Part shown: positions 1-13,137 of the stretch, in pieces
Numbering within the stretch: the stretch's first letter is position 1
How the letters are laid out: every line of letters begins with the position of its first letter
NCBI GenBank assembly: GCA_046530785.1
Contig: JBHEQT010000009.1
Location: forward strand, 1 to 64,000
Reading direction: 5' to 3'
Length of the DNA stretch: 64,000 nucleotides
DNA from: Arsenophonus sp046530785
GTDB lineage: Bacteria > Pseudomonadota > Gammaproteobacteria > Enterobacterales > Enterobacteriaceae
Translations under genes and position numbers: made by a program
The notes under the pieces: model-generated
What the model saw: the letters and a program-made list of their open reading frames with translations, nothing else
Told to the model about the DNA's origin: nothing
The model's database searches: none

Positions 1-364
1 TTTCATTTTATGATTTATTTTATCCATTAGGTTTAAATCAACTTGTAAGAATATTTAAATAAATAATTATTCCATAATATTTTTACTTTGAATGAATAGG
101 TTTTATGCATGTAAAATATATTTACATGAATAGTTATCTTTCAGTGCTAAATTTAAAAAAAATAACTCGTTATATTAATAATCATTTATCTCTTCTTTAT
201 ACGGAAGATAAAGTTCTTAAGTTAAATTTATTACTGATAACTTCTTCTCTTAATTATGATAAGTATTCAAGTTATATTTGAAACTGATTCCAAGATGGCT
301 ATTTAAATAAATAAACTATACTATTTTTTAAATAATAAAAATTGTTTTAATAAATATTATTTTA
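1..364. other. gene-free AT-rich stretch
   Basis: I see no open reading frame, RNA gene or gene fossil that I recognise. It lies beyond the 3' end of the decayed ettA and is cut by the window edge. Confidence 0.5.
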
Positions 365-2052
365 TTTTGATTATTTATTCTTCCCATCTTTTTATATTTG
401 ATGTGATAAGGTTTTATTGTTTTAGAACTTAATATCCTGTTTTTATAATTTTCATATTCAGTGAAATCACCTTCAAAGAAGGGAACTTTTCCTTCATCCT
501 TTTATTACTCAATAATATGAGTAGCAATACGATCAAGAAACCAAAAATAATGAAAAAAAATTAATGTACCACTAGGAAATTCTAGTAATGCATTTTCTAA
601 AGTTCGTAATACTTATATATAAATCATTTGTTTATTCATTCGATAAAAGCAAATATTACTTCTATCTTGGAAAAGTCTTTCCAGATGTAATTTCATCAGG
701 TTCCATCACTAGAGGAGTTCTCCGACTCATTTAGCCACTGTGATCAACACCTTTGAAATTAACTCTACGTAGACTCTGCTTTGGATTTTGAAGTTATAGA
801 TTTGTATAGTATCTTTTTCGCTAGATCTATTTTCTCTAAAACAATTTTATTATTCTCTATTTTGTCAGGGAATTGTTTCAATAGCGCCAAATCTTTAACG
901 GTTTCCACTTAAAATTATTTAACAAAAATCAAATATGTTCTTTCCCTAAAAACCATTCGAAAAGAATTGATTTTTCCTTTCTATTTGACCCAGCATATGA
1001 ACAATAGCCACTTTAGGAATAGAGAAACTAAAATTCTCAATTAAAACACGATTTTGATAGGATTTATTGAGATTTTTAAGTATTAAAACTTTTTCGTCAA
1101 GACGAGGTATTGAAATAATAAATAACTCATTAGTTTTATTAGTTTTTTAATATTCAATATTGTTTAATTTTTCAAAATCAGCTAAACGGAATTTTCCTTT
1201 TGTTTATAATTCTTCAGAATTTTGTAAAATCTCCTCAAGTTCTTTTGATAGATTTACGACAAACAGGTTCTTTGATATCTTTTAGGTATATAAATCTTTT
1301 TATTCTAATCAAGAGAGGTATAGTTACCTTCCTATAGAATACACTCTCCTCTATCAATTTGAAGGATCCAACTAGCACAATATTATATAAAAAGTAAAGA
1401 TCGTGAGTGACAGCAATAATAATTCCTTTATAATCATATAAAAACTGTTCTAACTAGATAATAGATTTTGTATCCAAATGATTAGTTATTTCATCAAGTA
1501 GAGTAGTATGTCTATTTTTTCCAGTAATAAACGAAAATAATTATCCTACGCATTTCTTCACCTGAAAGTTGTTCTATTTTTTTAAAATGATAAGTATAAT
1601 GCGTTGACTGCACCGATTTAACTGATTATTAAAATTATGTAGATCATGTAAATGTAGAATTTTTTCTAATTCTCCTTATTCTTTTGCAAGCTTATTCAAA
1701 GTTAACATCATGTCTAATATAAGAACTATAAATTTCGTTAAGGAGAAAAGAATATTTTTACTTCACTAACCCCTTCTTCAATTACTTGGTATACAGTCTT
1801 AATTTAGATTAAGTTTTGATTCTTTAGGGAGAAGGTTAGCCAATTTTTCTTCCTAAATTAAAATGCGTTTCACCTTCAATTTCAGTATCAAATCCCAGCT
1901 TATATACTTCGAAGTAATCTTGACTTACCCATTCTATTAAAAATTAGAACGCCAATTTTATCGCCTGGAAGGAAATTAAGAGAAATATTTTTAATATATG
2001 TTTTTTTGGTGAAATAATTTTCCCAACTCGATACATGGAATAAATGAATCAT
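365..2052 (-). pseudogene. ettA: decayed ettA (energy-dependent translational throttle A, ABC-F ATPase)
   Basis: Read on the minus strand, this carries a broken copy of the ABC-F protein EttA, a ribosome E-site ATPase of about 555 residues; the span fits that length. Near 2036-1940 it reads MYRVGKIISPKK and then ILKNISLNFLPGDKIGVL, the start of ABC domain 1, but the Walker A that follows is ruined (NRMGKSR for NGAGKST). Near 1375-1320 it reads ASWILQIDRGE, followed by a TAG stop where EttA has Trp. Near 600-500 it reads TLENALLEFPSGTL and FLDRIATHIIE, and near 480-430 FFEGDFTEYENYKNR, the usual C-terminal region. Stops and frameshifts lie between these blocks, so no intact protein can be made. 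The edges are approximate. I know of no ettA beside brnQ in E. coli, so a rearrangement lies to its right. Confidence 0.9.
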
Positions 2053-5000
2053 GGAAATTTATTTTTTACCTTTTAAATTATTGAATAATTTTAAATATCA
2101 AAATATTATTGATATTTATGTAAAGAGATTTTCAAGAACTTAGTTTAAATTTTATTTAAATTAAATTTAATTGATCAATTAAATAAATCTTAAATAAGAT
2201 TTATTTCTGATTTTTAACATAAATTATTAAATAAATCTTTATTTTATTTATATAATATTTAGCTATTTAATTAAACTAATAGTTTTTATATAAAATTAAT
2301 ATCACACAATTTTATTTATTAAAATTACTAATTTAATTTTTATATATAAAATTCATTATAAAGTTATATTGGAGATAATTTTATTATTATAATAAGCATT
2401 TTTATTTTATGATTTGTTTTAAATTACTTCAGTAGCTTATATTTATTTTAGAAAAAATATTTTACACAAGAAAATCATTCTCTTTAAAAGAACTGAACCA
2501 ATAGATCTTAAAATATCGTAAAATAACATTTATGACAATATTTTGATTGCTTTTTATTCTATGAATATTTATTGGTCACTTAATATTAAATTTTATTAAT
2601 AAACTAAAAACATTAAAATGATAATGATAACAATCTAAGTTATATGTTAATAAAACTTAAAAAAATACTATTTTATGATAAAATCATAGATTAACGCAAG
2701 ATTTCAATTTGATTTCTATAATATATATTATTTTTTATCAAAATAAATTCAAATTCTTCTAAAGAAGAAATTTATTCTTTTTGATTTCAGATAGTCTAAA
2801 TATAGTAAATAATATTCAAACTTACTAGTTTTTTAGGATTACAGTATTTTAGAGAGAAATTATTTCTCACTATAATTTTAGTATACTTTAATAGATAATA
2901 AGAAAATATTTTGATAGATAGTTAAACAGATTTAAATATAAAGTTTATTCACTATTTAAATGTTTAGATTAAACTCTACCCACTTTTGATAAATCCGAAA
3001 ATTAATTAATTCCTAAATTTATTTTACCATGCAAAATACATATTTTCATAAAAGACTAAATAATAATCTACTATAAATCAAAATAAAGATTTAATTGAAT
3101 AATTTTATAAAAAAGTAAGAAATTGAATTTTATTCATCAATTATCTTATTGTTTTTAATAATTTTTATAAAAAATAACGTAGATAAAAATAGGGTAGCGA
3201 TTATCATCTAAATAAAGAATAATCTAATATTTATAACAGAAAAAATTAAAAAATGATATAAGCAATTACTAGTTATTTATTGATTTTATCTCATAAAAGA
3301 CGAAGTAAAATTGAGTAATGGTAATTATTTAATATCTAATTTCTTTTTACATAAAATAGAATTTTCTATAAATTATAGCTGCTTAAATAGCATATATTTC
3401 TTTTGCGTAACATTAATATCTGTTATTTAACAAAATTAAAATAAAAGAATGTAAAATATTGAAAGATGATCAAGTTTAATTTCGAAACAAATAATAAAAA
3501 ACTATTCAATTTAATAAAAAGGTAACCCCTTGGATTTTTATTTCATAATTTTATTCAAAAATTAAATATTTATATTCAAATATTATTTAAATCATACCTA
3601 AACTTAAAAAGTTTATCTGTTTATTTGTATAAAGTAAAGACAATTGTAATTATTCTCTTTATAAAAGGAAATTTAGCTAGAAACTAATAGGAGAAAATAA
3701 CCTTCTTATTAGATAAGAAAATCTTTCAAAAAAAAATCTACCCTGATACTAAGATATTTGAATTTAAATATCTCTACTCTAATGTTAGGAATATATAGAG
3801 ATAATTATTACTAAACATAATAGATTTATTTAACAGAATGTTTTATTGAATAGGACATAAAATTAATGGTGGGTATACTAATTAATAATATACGGATAAA
3901 AAATAACAATATTTTTACTATGTTGGAGATTATCAAGTAGAAAATAGTTTGATCCCATGAATATGCCTCCATATCAATAATGATTACTTTGATGTAATTA
4001 ATTTCAAAGAGGAAGTTAAGCTTTTGATAATTTCTAATAACGCTCTAAATTATACTAATAATATATTTATTACTCTAAAAATGTTATCTTTTCTATTTAA
4101 TAATTAGATACTTTTAAATAATATTCTTTTAATTAAATAATTGTATTATGAAGTTTCAGAAAGAGTATTTATTTACTAGTTATTGATAAATAAAGTAAAA
4201 TTACATATTTGTTATTTGTTGTACAAAAACATTTTATTTTTTTTGAAAATCAAGAGTGATTATATCACTTTTGATTTTATTTGCAACTTTTATTAAAAAT
4301 TTTAAAAAAATCTGGATATTTTATTTTGTTACTTAATGATTAAAAGTAATCGATAAAATATTACTAGATTATATCTAGAAAAAATTTGTGGTTAATATAT
4401 GGATATCAATAAATGATGAAATAGGTATTATTTATAGAATACAATCTTATTGATCCTGTTCTTTAATCTAAAATAGTATTTTAGAAATTATTTATTGAAT
4501 TATTGTACAGTAATTTTCAATAAGAATTTATAGTTTTAACCTATTTAATATTTTTAATTTCAGATGAAAATATAGTATTAGGAATTGAGGATTCTTGTTA
4601 TTCAGATATTAATATAAGATAAAATAAATCATCGGTAACTTAAAAGTAAGTTAGATGGTCCCAAGGATTATAAAAATCATGTTAAGAACTTCCAATATTC
4701 TAAAGTATTTCTAATTTAGTAAAAGATTATTTAGAGAAATAAAGATCACTTAAGTAATAAAACATTTTATTACTTATACAAAATGTAGTCCTTTAATTAA
4801 TTATTATAATATTTATTATAATAACATTTCTTATTTATCATGAGACAAATTAAATCTTTAATAATTGTTTATTTTAGATAAAATACCAATGTTAAAATAA
4901 CAGATTATTTAGTAGTTGATAATTAAAATTGAGTAACTCCGTTATTAAAAAGAAATTTTCTCTTTATTATATTTAATATCAGTTATAATATTTATATTTA

Positions 5001-5744
5001 ATCATTATATTATCTAATTTGTAGAGATAGTGTTGAATAAGTAAACAAAATTTAATTTTATAAGATAATTTAGTAAGAAGGGAATTACTTTAATTTTATT
5101 TTTTGTTAAAAGGAAGAAACATAAAGAAAAATTATATCATGTTCAATGATATCTTTTAATAAAGATTTTCTTTAAATCTAATTGAAGTAAAGTTATAAAA
5201 TATCCTTGATATCTAAAAATTTCATTTTGAATTTAATTCATTATTTTAAATAGTTCAAAAATTAAATCTATTAAAATATCTATTTATTAAATATTATTTA
5301 ATAAGATATTTTATTTTTTCAGTTTGAATTTAAGAAACAATTTCTATATAAATATATATGTAAAATAAAGAATGAATTCAAAAATTCATATAGAAATCAT
5401 CTTTTTATTCTTTTTTCCTTAATTCATAGAAGATATTTTCTTTTTTTTTAAAAGTGATGAATGTGATTTTAAGTAATAAATCTTTATTTTCTCCTAATTT
5501 TACTTCTAGTAGATATAAAATAATTCAATTTTTACAAAAATAGATTTCTAAAAATCAACATTTTTAAATTATTTCAATTATTTGTAAAACTATATTTTAT
5601 AGATTTTATTTTTTAATAAATATTAAAAATTTTTTTAAAAACTTAATTTTTAAAGGAGAAATCCAATAATATTTGAATAAATATTAAAACATTACTTAGA
5701 AAACTGGATAATATAACCTTTAATCATTTTTAACTTAATTTTAT

Positions 5745-5780
5745 TTTCTATACTATTTCTGTTCAGAAATAGTATAGAAA
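5745..5780. repeat. perfect 16-bp hairpin in gene-free DNA
   Basis: TTTCTATACTATTTCT at 5745-5760 is followed by the loop GTTC and its exact reverse complement at 5765-5780. No gene is near it and no T tract follows on either strand, so a simple terminator is not obvious. Confidence 0.7.
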
Positions 5781-8700
5781 TGATGCAAAATTGTACAAAA
5801 TGATACTTTCTCAGTTATAATCCTACTTATTGATTAGAGATAAACTATCGATCTATATAGCTAATATTTTAACATATACAAATTCTCTTCTTTTAGAAGA
5901 TCTGTTTTTCTATTCTACTGAATCTCTTTAAGAGAAAAATTATTCATAATAATTATGAAATAGGAGGTTGTATCTAACATCGCTTAAAATCCCATATTTC
6001 TTAATTTTTAGTTAAATAACAAAATCATCATAACAAGGGTTGTTAAATCTACTTTTTAAAAGTTTTTTATTGATTATTTTTCTACTTACCTTTTCCAGAG
6101 TTATAAAAAGATGAATATGAAAAATGTCGAAGTTAATTTTTCTTTGTAAAAAATATAGAGATTAAGAACAGTTCGATTTTAATTTTTATTTTTTTAATGC
6201 TTTTAAAGATATAAACTTCTAAAAAATAATATGTTAAACAATTACTTAAATATTTGTTAGAAGAATTTAAATTCTATCTAAAATAATGTGTATAAAATGC
6301 ATTAGAAGTTATAGTAAGTAAATTGTGAATCTGTTTTTTATTTCTCAGTAATCGTGTTTAATGAAGAAAGATACTGAAATTTTTTAATTTACAGTTTTAG
6401 AAACTCTTATCTTATATAAAATAATTATGTGAATGAACAAGAATATTTTAAAGTATATTATTAGTATAGAGTAAGATAAGTTACTTTTTATAAAAGATTT
6501 TTATCTATTTTAGTAAATTTTAATTATACTATACTTATCGATAGGTAATTATCTATATTACTCTTTAAAAGAAATTTTATAAGAAGAGATATATAGATTC
6601 GATGAATTATACTTCAGTAATAAAATTTTGATTTTTTATATAAATCTTATTCGTTCATCATTTTCAGTGAATATGATTTTTATCTTAAAATACTTTATTG
6701 AGTATTGATACTATATTAATAATTCAGTGATATTGATTTTAATAGTAAATAATGATATTAGACTTAATATATATATTTTTGATCTTACGTAAACTTAATT
6801 ACATACCTAAGATATAAGTAATAAAAATGGACAATAATATATCGGATAAGATCGCATAAGACGTTTAAAGGTATATTGAATAAAAAAGAAAAATATTACA
6901 AAATAATGAGTTGACTAAATAAATCTAACCATTAAAACTGAAAAAATATTATTGAAAACAGTTACAACTATAAGTATCTACGGATATATAAATCCTCTCT
7001 AATAATATATTTAAAAAATTTGAATAATTTTCTGTTTAGATTTTAGATAATCATTTCATAATATATCTTAATAACCATCGATAACCCTCTCCTAGATAAA
7101 AATATACTTTCTTCTTCTCCATTTTATTTATAAAAATTTATGATAATTCTATATAGAAATCACAAGGTTTATCGTTTTTAGAATCTCTTCATCTCCCATT
7201 CTATATTGTAAAATTAATAAATCATTTACTCTACCTATTGTTTATCTTTTAATAAAGATTAATTTTATAGATAATATTAAATTATATTGTAAACTTTTAT
7301 TATTTTAAACCGATTGAAAATTTTATCTACTAGGATAATTAACGGAGATAATTTATTATCTTTTATTAATTTAAAAAATTATTTAACCAGTATCTCTTAT
7401 TTCGCGAGAATCTTTTTTATTAATAACTTTTGATATTACTATCATGAATAGTAGTGATTTATTTAAATATAAAATTTATTCCTTTTCCTTGCATCATTAA
7501 ATCTTAAGATTTTTATAAGAGTAGTCGAGTATACATATTTTATTAACTTGGAAAAAAGGTGGTATCTTCCCCCATTATAACTAATGGTTACTATATTTTA
7601 TATAAAAAATGATCTTTTATATTATTCATTTTTAATTATCATAGTATTCTATACTTTATCAAGATTTACCTTGAATTAAAAATTATCTTTATTGAATTTA
7701 ATTTATAAATGTGAACGATTGAATTGATTTTTCACGATCAATAATATTTGAATCATTCTTTCCCTAAGTTAGGGTCTCTTAACTATCTTTAATATACTCA
7801 ATTAAAAACTATATATTTCTTTTTTAGTCTTTAATTTTTTTCTAGAGTAAAATTGGCTACTATTAACTATCAGTTATGAATTGAGAAATCGGTATGATCG
7901 GAGATTTTATTGGTTACTTAAAACCAATAAAAAATTGTAATTTATAATTTTTTCCTCTTTTCTGATTTATTTTTTCAATATTATTTTACTTGCGTAGGTA
8001 ATAAATTTAGATGTGACTAATAATGAATGATTAAAAACAATAATAATGGTCGTTTATTTTATACTTATCAAATTTTATAATAATTATTAATTTAATTTTT
8101 AAAAAATTTTTAGCTATTAAGAATATAAAAACAAATTTATTTCTTGATAAATCTTTTTTGAGTTCTTTAAATATCATTAAAAATCATAATTCCAATTAAT
8201 TACTCATTTTATTTATACTTTTAATGAAATAACTAGTAGACGATTTATTAATGCATATAGATATCAATATTAATTAGATTATATATCTGTTTAAAGATAG
8301 TAACTTTTACCCTTAAAGTAAGTGTTTTTTAGAAAAGTATTTAAGTTCCTATAAAGTTTCTAACTAATATTTTAGGTGTAGTAGGTTCCTTTTTATACTA
8401 TAGGGGAAAATATTAGAGTTTTAATTCAATAGAGATTTATTTACTAATTATCTTTTTATAAGTTTAGAAAAAATTTAATATAGTAAATTAGATTTCTATA
8501 TTAGATGCACATAAACGATTTAAAACAACAAAAGTAAACAATTGCTTTTATACTTAAAGATAGTATAGATTAATTATCTTAATAATAAAAATAAAAAATT
8601 ATAAAAGATAATTATTTTTATTGAAGAATCAAGTTTCTATACTATTAAGTAATTGAAAGGATTTCATTTTCATAAATGATAGAATATCCAAGATTTATAC

Positions 8701-8783
8701 AAATTATAAATAAATAATAAATAGGAATTATAATTATATTTTATACTTAAATATAATTAATATTTAAAAAAACCATTTGATAG

Positions 8784-8810
8784 TGAATAGATCTTATCAA
8801 GATCTATTCA
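8784..8810. repeat. perfect 12-bp hairpin
   Basis: TGAATAGATCTT, a three-base loop ATC and the exact reverse complement. AATATTTTAA follows on the plus strand, so it could be a relic terminator. Confidence 0.6.
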
Positions 8811-8927
8811 AATATTTTAAGAAAATATTGATTAATTTTAATCTGCTAATTTCTATTATTATACGTAGTGATCTTAAACGTAATTAATTTATAATGACAT
8901 TTATCTAATTTTTACTAAAAACGTTGA

Positions 8928-8963
8928 AACAATAAAATATTTATTAATAAATATTTTATTGTT
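8928..8963. repeat. 36-bp perfect palindrome
   Basis: Two 18-bp arms, AACAATAAAATATTTATT and its exact reverse complement, meet with no spacer. It lies in gene-free DNA with no flanking gene to explain it. Confidence 0.65.
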
Positions 8964-10384
8964 CGTTTCTTAATATAATTAAAGATTAATTAAATACATA
9001 ATAATCTCTAAGTTTAGAATATAGAAATGCTATATAATTTTTAAATCAATAATAATTTAAATTATTGCAATGAAATAATTTAATAATTTTTTTATGTTCT
9101 ATTTTTATACGAAATAGAAAAATTATTGACATAAATTAGAAATTTTATTTTTTTCAAAAACTTTACTTTAAATATAAAATATAATTATTTTTTATCATCA
9201 TTTATATCTCATAAACAATAATTTTAGTTTTTAATAAAATTCTGTTTATAATTTTTATGTTTATTTCCAATTATAGAATAATAATTAAGCTACCTTTTTT
9301 AAATAATTTAAAATTAAATAAAAAAAGAATATTTCTTTAATATCTTTTATAAAACCGATGATTTTTTTTCGAAAAAGTATATTAAAATTTTTATAGATGT
9401 AATCTATATTACTTTCTCGTTATTTCAATAAATTTGTTGAGAATTATATATTTACTATGTTAAGAAAATTATAGACTTATGAATATTTAAAAAATTATTA
9501 GAAATTATCATTCTAGTGATAATTCTTGATCATATAATTCAAAAGTTTTCTTGTTAATTAATTTTTATAATTTAGATATAAATATAAAAAATCTGAAAGT
9601 TTTTAACTTAAAGATTTGTAAATATTATTTCATAATATAATTATAAATATAAATATTAAGAGATTAATGATTTAATAATAAAATAATAATAAAACTAATT
9701 ATACTAAGATACATTTTAATCTTTAGAGAGGGGTGGAGAAGTAATTTTTTAGATATTTGAAAATAGTTTCCTTTATATTTAAGAGAAAAAAGAATTCTAA
9801 ATAGTGAAGTATCATGATTATGATCTAATTATTTAGAATCTTTCATATTTTTCCATTTATAAATAATATTGTAAAGGGAGAAAAATGATTGGTTTGTGAT
9901 TTAAAAATTTGAGTAAATAAAATATATTAGTAAATTATTCAAATAAATAGTTTATTAGTATTATAAATATAAATTTACATCTCGTTTAAGTATAGATAAT
10001 AATACTGATATTAAAATGAAATAACTGGAAGGTTTATATCCTTAATATCGTAACGTAAACTACTAAAACTAGCTAAAATAAAAAGTTGGCAAAATATAAA
10101 TTCTATTATTCATATTAAATTAAAAATATTCAAAACATAGGATCTCGTTTCTCTAATCTTTTTATCATTTTAGTTGTAAGGAAAAATCTACTTGAATGTT
10201 TATTTAGGAATATTTTAAATATTTATTTAAACTTTATCTATTTAGAAAACACATAAGATTATCAATTTTATTGTTTAATAAATTTTATTATTATCCATAT
10301 ATTTATAAAATATAATAAAATCATTTCCAATTTTTTTTGGATCATTTTTCGATAAGAAATTTGTAAAAATTATTTAGCAGGAGA

Positions 10385-10418
10385 TACATTCTATAATTAT
10401 TTTTAATTATAGAATGTA
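10385..10418. repeat. perfect 15-bp hairpin
   Basis: TACATTCTATAATTA, a TTTT loop and its exact reverse complement, in gene-free DNA about 1.35 kb upstream of brnQ. Confidence 0.65.
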
Positions 10419-11720
10419 ATCATAAATATCGGGATAATTTCTTTATACGATTAAGCGATTTCTGAGTAATAGAGAACCTTTTTTCTTATCGTTATTATAA
10501 TTTATAGAAAAAGGTATATTTTGTTTTATTTGATCTTTTATTTAAATAATCATTTATTTTTCCTTTATTAACAGAAGTAGTAGAGAGGGGATGGCTAATT
10601 TACTTATTGCTTATTTGTTATTTTAATTTCAATCAACATATTCATTAGTTTTCTTAATTATTTTATACCATTAATAATAGTATTATTTGATATGCTAAAT
10701 TATTCAATTTTAAATGAATACCATGATATTAAATGACAAATCATTTAATGGATAAGAAAAAGATAAATTAAAAAAATTTTTCAGCAAATTTTTACTAAAA
10801 TTAATTATAAATTGAACAAATATTAAACTTTTTCAAAGTAATTTGAAAATAGATAAAATTGATAGAATTTGTAATAAATATTCTTATTTAAGTATAAGAA
10901 GAAAATATTTTTTATAAAAATCTAATTAAAAGATTTTTTAAAATTTTTCGCATAAGAGAAATATTTGTATATTAATAATACATAATATATTTCAATAAAG
11001 TTAATATATCTAAAATGAAAGTTTTATAACTTTTTACTTTTAAAAAATATTTAATACTGGGATATAATAAAGATATTAATCTTTACTTAACTAAGTGCTA
11101 CTTTAAAACGTATTTATAATATTATTAAATATAAAATAGACTGAAAATTTCTTAGAAATTCTTTAGTAAATTTTCCTGGATTAATTGAATTTTTATCTAG
11201 TTAAGTAAGTAAATTTATACTGAATAATCTCTAGTGATATTCGGAACTAAAATTACTTATCCTCAATTATATATCAATAAAATTAACTACTATTTTAAAT
11301 TAGATATTAAATATTAATTATTAAAAATTTAAATTTTTAACTTTATTGATTATTTAAGTTTAGTTCTAACAAAAATAAACAAAACTAAATTTCATTTTGT
11401 GAATATTAGTTTCAATAGATTAAATAAAAAATATATTTTTTTATGGATGAATTTACTTTGAATAAAGTCATATTAACAAAAATATGATATATGCCAATCA
11501 AAATAATAAATAAAATTACTAAAAATATTTGAAATATTTATTATAAATTTTTAATTTGTTATTGCATTATATTATGATATAAGTTATTATATAATTTTTT
11601 TTATTGGTTTACTTTACTTTTACCAAATCTATCAGATTAATTAAAGTAATATCTTAGTTCTGATGATTAAAAGATAAAAATAAATTATAGTCAATAAATA
11701 AACATGGGTTTAAATTTTGG

Positions 11721-11737
11721 TACTACTTAAAGTAGTA
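11721..11737 (+). promoter_or_regulatory. palindrome in the brnQ leader
   Basis: TACTACTT-A-AAGTAGTA is a 17-nt inverted repeat with 8-bp arms. It ends 28 nt before the brnQ start codon and could be an operator or a leader hairpin. I do not recognise the site as that of a known regulator. Confidence 0.35.
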
Positions 11738-11765
11738 AATTATAAACAACAAAGTAATAATAATT

Positions 11766-13076
11766 ATGGAAAATCGTTTAACGTCTAGAACTATTTTAGC
11801 GTTAGGGTTTATGACCTTTGCGTTATTTGTTGGAGCAGGAAATATTATTTTTCCTCCTATGGTTGGATTGCAAGCTGGTGAAAAGATATGGATAGCAGCA
11901 GGAGGATTTTTGCTAACAGGTGTTGGTTTTCCTGTCTTTGCGATTATTGCGCTAGCAAGAGTAGGTGGCGGTATTGAACAACTTAGTGCTCCAATTGGTA
12001 AATATGCTAGCTTATTGTTAGCTATTGTCTCCTATTTATCTGTTGGACCATTATTTGCGATACCTCGTACCGCAACAGTTTCTTATGAAGTAGGAATTAC
12101 TACGCTATTAAGTAACGTTTCATCAATTTCATTATTTATCTATAGTTTAATTTATTTTTCTATTGTAATAGGTATTTCACTTTATCCAGGACGATTGCTC
12201 AATAGCATTGGGTACATTTTAGCACCAATAAAAATGATTGGATTATCTATCTTAGGTATTGCTGCGATATTTTATCCAGCGGGTGAACCTATTATGTCAA
12301 CGCCATCATATACCAATATGGCATTTTCTAATGGTTTTATTAATGGTTATTTGACCATGGATGCTTTGGGTGCTATGGTTTTTGGTATTGTTATTATTAA
12401 TGCTGCTCGATCACGTGGAATTAAAAATTCTGCTCTTTTAACTCGTTATATGATATTAGCTGGATTAATTGCTGGTATATTATTAACTTTAGTTTATGTT
12501 TCTCTTTTAAAACTTGGTGAAAATAGTGGTACGTTATTACCTAATGCAACTAATGGTGCTGATATTTTGCATGCTTATGTGCACCATACTTTTGGTATAT
12601 ATGGTGGTTTTTTCTTAGGAGTGCTAATTTTTATTGCTTGTATGGTAACTTCAGTAGGACTTATATGTGCTTGTGCTGAATTTTTTTCAATTTATTTGCC
12701 AATTTCTTATACTACATTAGTATGGATACTTGGTATTTTTTCTATGGTGATTTCAAATTTAGGATTAAATAAACTAATTGAATTTTCTATTCCAGTATTA
12801 ATCGCTATTTATCCACCATGTATTGTGTTAATTATAATGAGTTTTACCTTGAAATGGTGGAATTGTGCATCCAGGGTGATTGCTCCAACAGTTTTAATTA
12901 GTTTAATATTTGGTTTATTAGAAGTAATGAAATCCTCTGATATTTTGCAAATATTCATTCCTGATATTGCGAAGAAATTACCATTTTATGATCATAATTT
13001 AGCCTGGATTATACCTTCATTAACCATTTTATTTTTTTTCGTACTATATGATCGTGTTAACACTAAACAACACTGA
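11766..13076 (+). CDS. brnQ: branched-chain amino-acid transporter BrnQ
   Basis: Cation-coupled carrier of the LIVCS family that imports leucine, isoleucine and valine through the inner membrane. The 436-residue length matches E. coli BrnQ (439). The family signature GAGNIIFPP is at residues 23-31, and the rest is a run of about twelve hydrophobic segments. The ATG at 11766 fits the family N-terminus, although no strong Shine-Dalgarno sequence precedes it. In E. coli brnQ also lies upstream of queA, with proY, malZ and acpH between; those three are gone here. The gene stands alone between a 9.7-kb desert and its own terminator. Keeping it suggests that the cell takes branched-chain amino acids from its host, which is an inference. 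Confidence 0.95.
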   Translation: MENRLTSRTILALGFMTFALFVGAGNIIFPPMVGLQAGEKIWIAAGGFLLTGVGFPVFAIIALARVGGGIEQLSAPIGKYASLLLAIVSYLSVGPLFAIPRTATVSYEVGITTLLSNVSSISLFIYSLIYFSIVIGISLYPGRLLNSIGYILAPIKMIGLSILGIAAIFYPAGEPIMSTPSYTNMAFSNGFINGYLTMDALGAMVFGIVIINAARSRGIKNSALLTRYMILAGLIAGILLTLVYVSLLKLGENSGTLLPNATNGADILHAYVHHTFGIYGGFFLGVLIFIACMVTSVGLICACAEFFSIYLPISYTTLVWILGIFSMVISNLGLNKLIEFSIPVLIAIYPPCIVLIIMSFTLKWWNCASRVIAPTVLISLIFGLLEVMKSSDILQIFIPDIAKKLPFYDHNLAWIIPSLTILFFFVLYDRVNTKQH

Positions 13077-13102
13077 TATAAGATTGAGATAATTAGAGAA
13101 AG

Positions 13103-13137
13103 AGTGTTATTTAACAGAAATAACACTTTAGTTTTTT
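13103..13137 (+). terminator. rho-independent terminator after brnQ
   Basis: AGTGTTATTT and AAATAACACT form a 10-bp stem around a five-base loop, followed by TTAGTTTTTT. It starts 26 nt after the brnQ stop codon. Confidence 0.8.

Larger units (their letters stand above)
2053..11720. other. 9.7-kb gene-free AT-rich region
   Basis: No reading frame with codon bias or recognisable protein, no tRNA or rRNA and no insertion sequence is visible here on either strand. It probably once held genes, but nothing legible is left. It does contain several long, perfect inverted repeats: 2181-2206 (12 bp), 5745-5780 (16 bp), 8784-8810 (12 bp), 8928-8963 (18 bp, no loop) and 10385-10418 (15 bp). Confidence 0.6.
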
